Part shown: positions 61,845 to 64,000 of the stretch, piece after piece
How positions within the stretch are numbered: position 1 is the first letter of the stretch
Layout of the letters: every line of letters starts with the position of its first letter
Source: Metridium senile
Lineage: Eukaryota > Cnidaria > Anthozoa > Actiniaria > Metridiidae
NCBI GenBank assembly: GCA_949775045.1
Contig: OX459102.1
Location: 412,501-476,500, forward strand
DNA: 64,000 bases
Reading direction: 5' to 3'
Position numbers and translations under genes: made by a program
The notes under the pieces: model-generated
Told to the model about the DNA's origin: nothing
The model's database searches: none
What the model saw: the letters and a program-made list of their open reading frames with translations, nothing else

Positions 61845-64000
61845 CATACATACATACATTGACTTTATTTAAACACGATATGTATTAAAGCTTACGCTTA
61901 TGGGGTCGTGCATTTACATTAAAATTTTACATTAATTACATACATTAATTACATTTTTAAATCAATATAAGAACTAAATGAATAATCTAAAATCTAAAAA
62001 ATCTAAAATCCTATGTGTTTAAGAAAAAAAAAATATATATATATATATAAAACTCTAAATATAAATATGTGAATATACAAATCTAAAAAATTAAGTATGA
62101 AATATTTAAAAATACTTGTAATCCTTGTTACTAAAATCAATTGTAGATGCTGATGTTACTTTAAAATGAAAATCCCTAAACTCATTGATCTTGCTTAACC
62201 TTGTGTCTAAAGTCCTAAGATTAGCATAAGCAATATCGGGGTTCTTGGATGTTATTGTGTTCCAAAGAACCGCCCCTCTATAACTGATAGATTGCTCTAA
62301 ATAACGAGTTGAAATCCTCGGTACTACAAGATTATGTGATCCTCTTAGCAAATATTTCGACTTTCTTTTGTTGGTTATGTTGTCACACAGTTGATTCGGT
62401 AATAAATTATTGTAAGCGCTGTGAATTAATTTAAAAAGTTTAGTCTTGTAAGTATAAGTCAAAGAGTGCCATTTTGCTTTCTTTTGCTTTCTTTAGAGAT
62501 TCTTCGTGGGATATGTCCTTTAAGTTGTATACCAGTTTTGCTGCTCTGCTGTGAAGCTTTTCAATTGATCCAAATAACTCAGAGTTACTGCAGTTAGCCC
62601 ATATCACCAGACCATAAATGACGGATGGCAAAATCACACTAAAGTAAAACTTTTCCAATACGCCCCTAGGTAAAAATCTCGATTTTCTCAACAAGTTAAG
62701 TTTATTTGCAAAACTCTTTTTTACCTCAAAGGTGGTGTCCATGTTAACTTGTAGTCCACGGTTATTCCTAACAAACGTGATTTATTGACCCATTGAATAA
62801 TGGCATCCCCAATCGTAACTGACGCAATGGGACCAATAATGCTAGACTTGGATATTAGCATAGCCTCGCATTTTTTAGGATGTGGTGTAAGCCTGTTGTC
62901 GAGGCACCAGTTATAAAGTTCTGTCAGTGCCCTATTCAACTGTGATACCGCTTCGTCCCTGTTGTCTCCTATGCAGTATATTGTAGTATCGTCCGCATAC
63001 ATAAAGGTTTCACCTGAAGTCACAGAGGATGGCAAATCATTAGTAAAAAGTGTGAATAAAGTCGGTCCCAAGACCGAGCCCTGCGGAATGCCGACTTGAA
63101 CTGGCAGAATATCCGACTCAGCGCCGTTGACAACCACGTATTGATGCCTGTTGTTGAGATAACTGTTTAGCCAATTAAGTAGGGATTCAGAAATTCCAAA
63201 ATTCCTCTTTAACTTTGTGATCAGAAGTGAATGTTGTACGCAATCAAACGCTTTTTTAAAGTCTATGAATGCAACTGCAATGGCTTTTCCTGTATCAACC
63301 TCTTTTCTCCATAGTTCTGTCAGGTGTATTAGTAATAACTCGGTAGAGTACCCCTTGCGATATGCCCACTGTCTGTCCGAAGCGAGGTCATTTGTGATGA
63401 AAACATGTTCAACTATAGTATCGTTTACCATCGATTCAAGGATCTTGCTTGGTATACTGAGTAGTGACACTGGTCTGTAATTAGCTATTTCTGTCTCGTC
63501 ATCTCCCTTGTGTATCGGCGTAATCCTTGCTAATTTCCACTGCGAAAATACAGCTTCATGATCTATACTGTGCTGATACAGATATGTTAAGGATGGTACA
63601 ATCGCTTTCCCCGCTAGCTTAAGTAGCCTTGGATGAATATTATCTGGTCCTGCGGACTTTTTCACTTTAATTGAATTGATTTTTTGTAATATCGTATCAC
63701 TATTTATAGTAACACGAGACAACAGCGGTACTTCATTATGCTCCAAATGAACGGGTTGACGGACCAGTGGAGATGGCAGTAGATTATTTAGCTTTTCTCC
63801 TACGGTAGTAAAGAATAAATTGATCGAGTTCGCTTTGTCTGTATCCACTAAGGCTAACGTGTCGTCTTCTCTTTTTATGGGACCAATACTTTTCCTATCT
63901 TTTGGGTTTGTCGCTTTGTTGACCAGATTCCAGTAAGCGCTGGTGTTCTTAACTTGATTGAATGAATCAGCAAAATAAGATTCTTTTGCCTTTCGTATAG
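61845..64000 (-). pseudogene. LINE with RT domain, running off the window
   Basis: Open from the window edge (SYFADSFNQVKNTSAYWNLV) to about 62721. RT blocks include KKSAGPDNIHPRLLKLAGKA, RITPIHKGDD, FIDFKKAFDCVQHSLL (catalytic Asp), VGIPQGSVLGPTLF and FMYADDTTIYC (YADD). Two frame changes follow (near 62730 and 62450). The C-terminal part carries the PSVIYGLVIW and SIEKLHSRAAKLVYN blocks and ends at 62106. The 3' end has AAATAAAGTCAATGTATG repeats at about 61845-61865. It is a CR1/Jockey-like element of a different family from 19478-21108. Its endonuclease, if present, is outside the window. Confidence 0.88.

Overview
This is a window of AT-rich, intron-bearing animal DNA. The genes have long introns with GT-AG junctions. 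Most of the remaining sequence is mobile elements: LINE-type retrotransposons, a Penelope-like relic, tRNA-derived SINEs, a Crypton-type recombinase, and many fold-back elements and MITEs. An early-branching invertebrate fits best. A cnidarian, possibly an anthozoan, is my guess from the feel of the repeats; nothing here proves it.

The host backbone is a cluster of short-chain dehydrogenase/reductase (SDR) genes of the dicarbonyl/L-xylulose reductase (DCXR) type. Three copies have all eight exons, with identical exon lengths of 52, 98, 155, 43, 100, 65, 127 and 104 nt (247 residues each). Copy A (minus, 24375-35747) and copy B (minus, 36218-45342) lie in tandem. Copy C (plus, 45611-57310) is head to head with B across only 268 bp. 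A fourth, isolated first exon with its promoter lies at 5932-5983 (minus). A and B keep the catalytic YxxxK motif. C has Thr in place of the Tyr.

Region by region. 1-5930: a pair of facing 21-bp satellite arrays around an AAATA microsatellite, a short inverted repeat and an RT relic. 6215-21776: a 15.5 kb nested palindromic structure. Its outer arms carry facing 42-bp satellite arrays. Its left arm is split by a second inverted-repeat element (6765-13811) that contains a third palindrome (8826-12036), and three LINE fragments are also inserted. 23429-23860: the C-terminus of a Crypton-like tyrosine recombinase. 24375-57310: the SDR cluster, whose introns are packed with mobile DNA. The most notable is a 4.3 kb mirror-image element in intron 4 of copy A, with two divergent, nearly identical zinc-finger genes and a small spliced open frame in its central loop. 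57310-61562: a decayed sulfotransferase-like pseudogene and a 21-bp satellite. 61563-64000: the last transmembrane segment of a rhodopsin-type receptor, cut off by a LINE that runs out of the window.

The DCXR genes would act as cytosolic NADPH-dependent carbonyl or sugar reductases. The other protein-coding material is mostly selfish DNA or its remains. Coordinates of exons were derived by hand from splice signals and by comparing the three copies.
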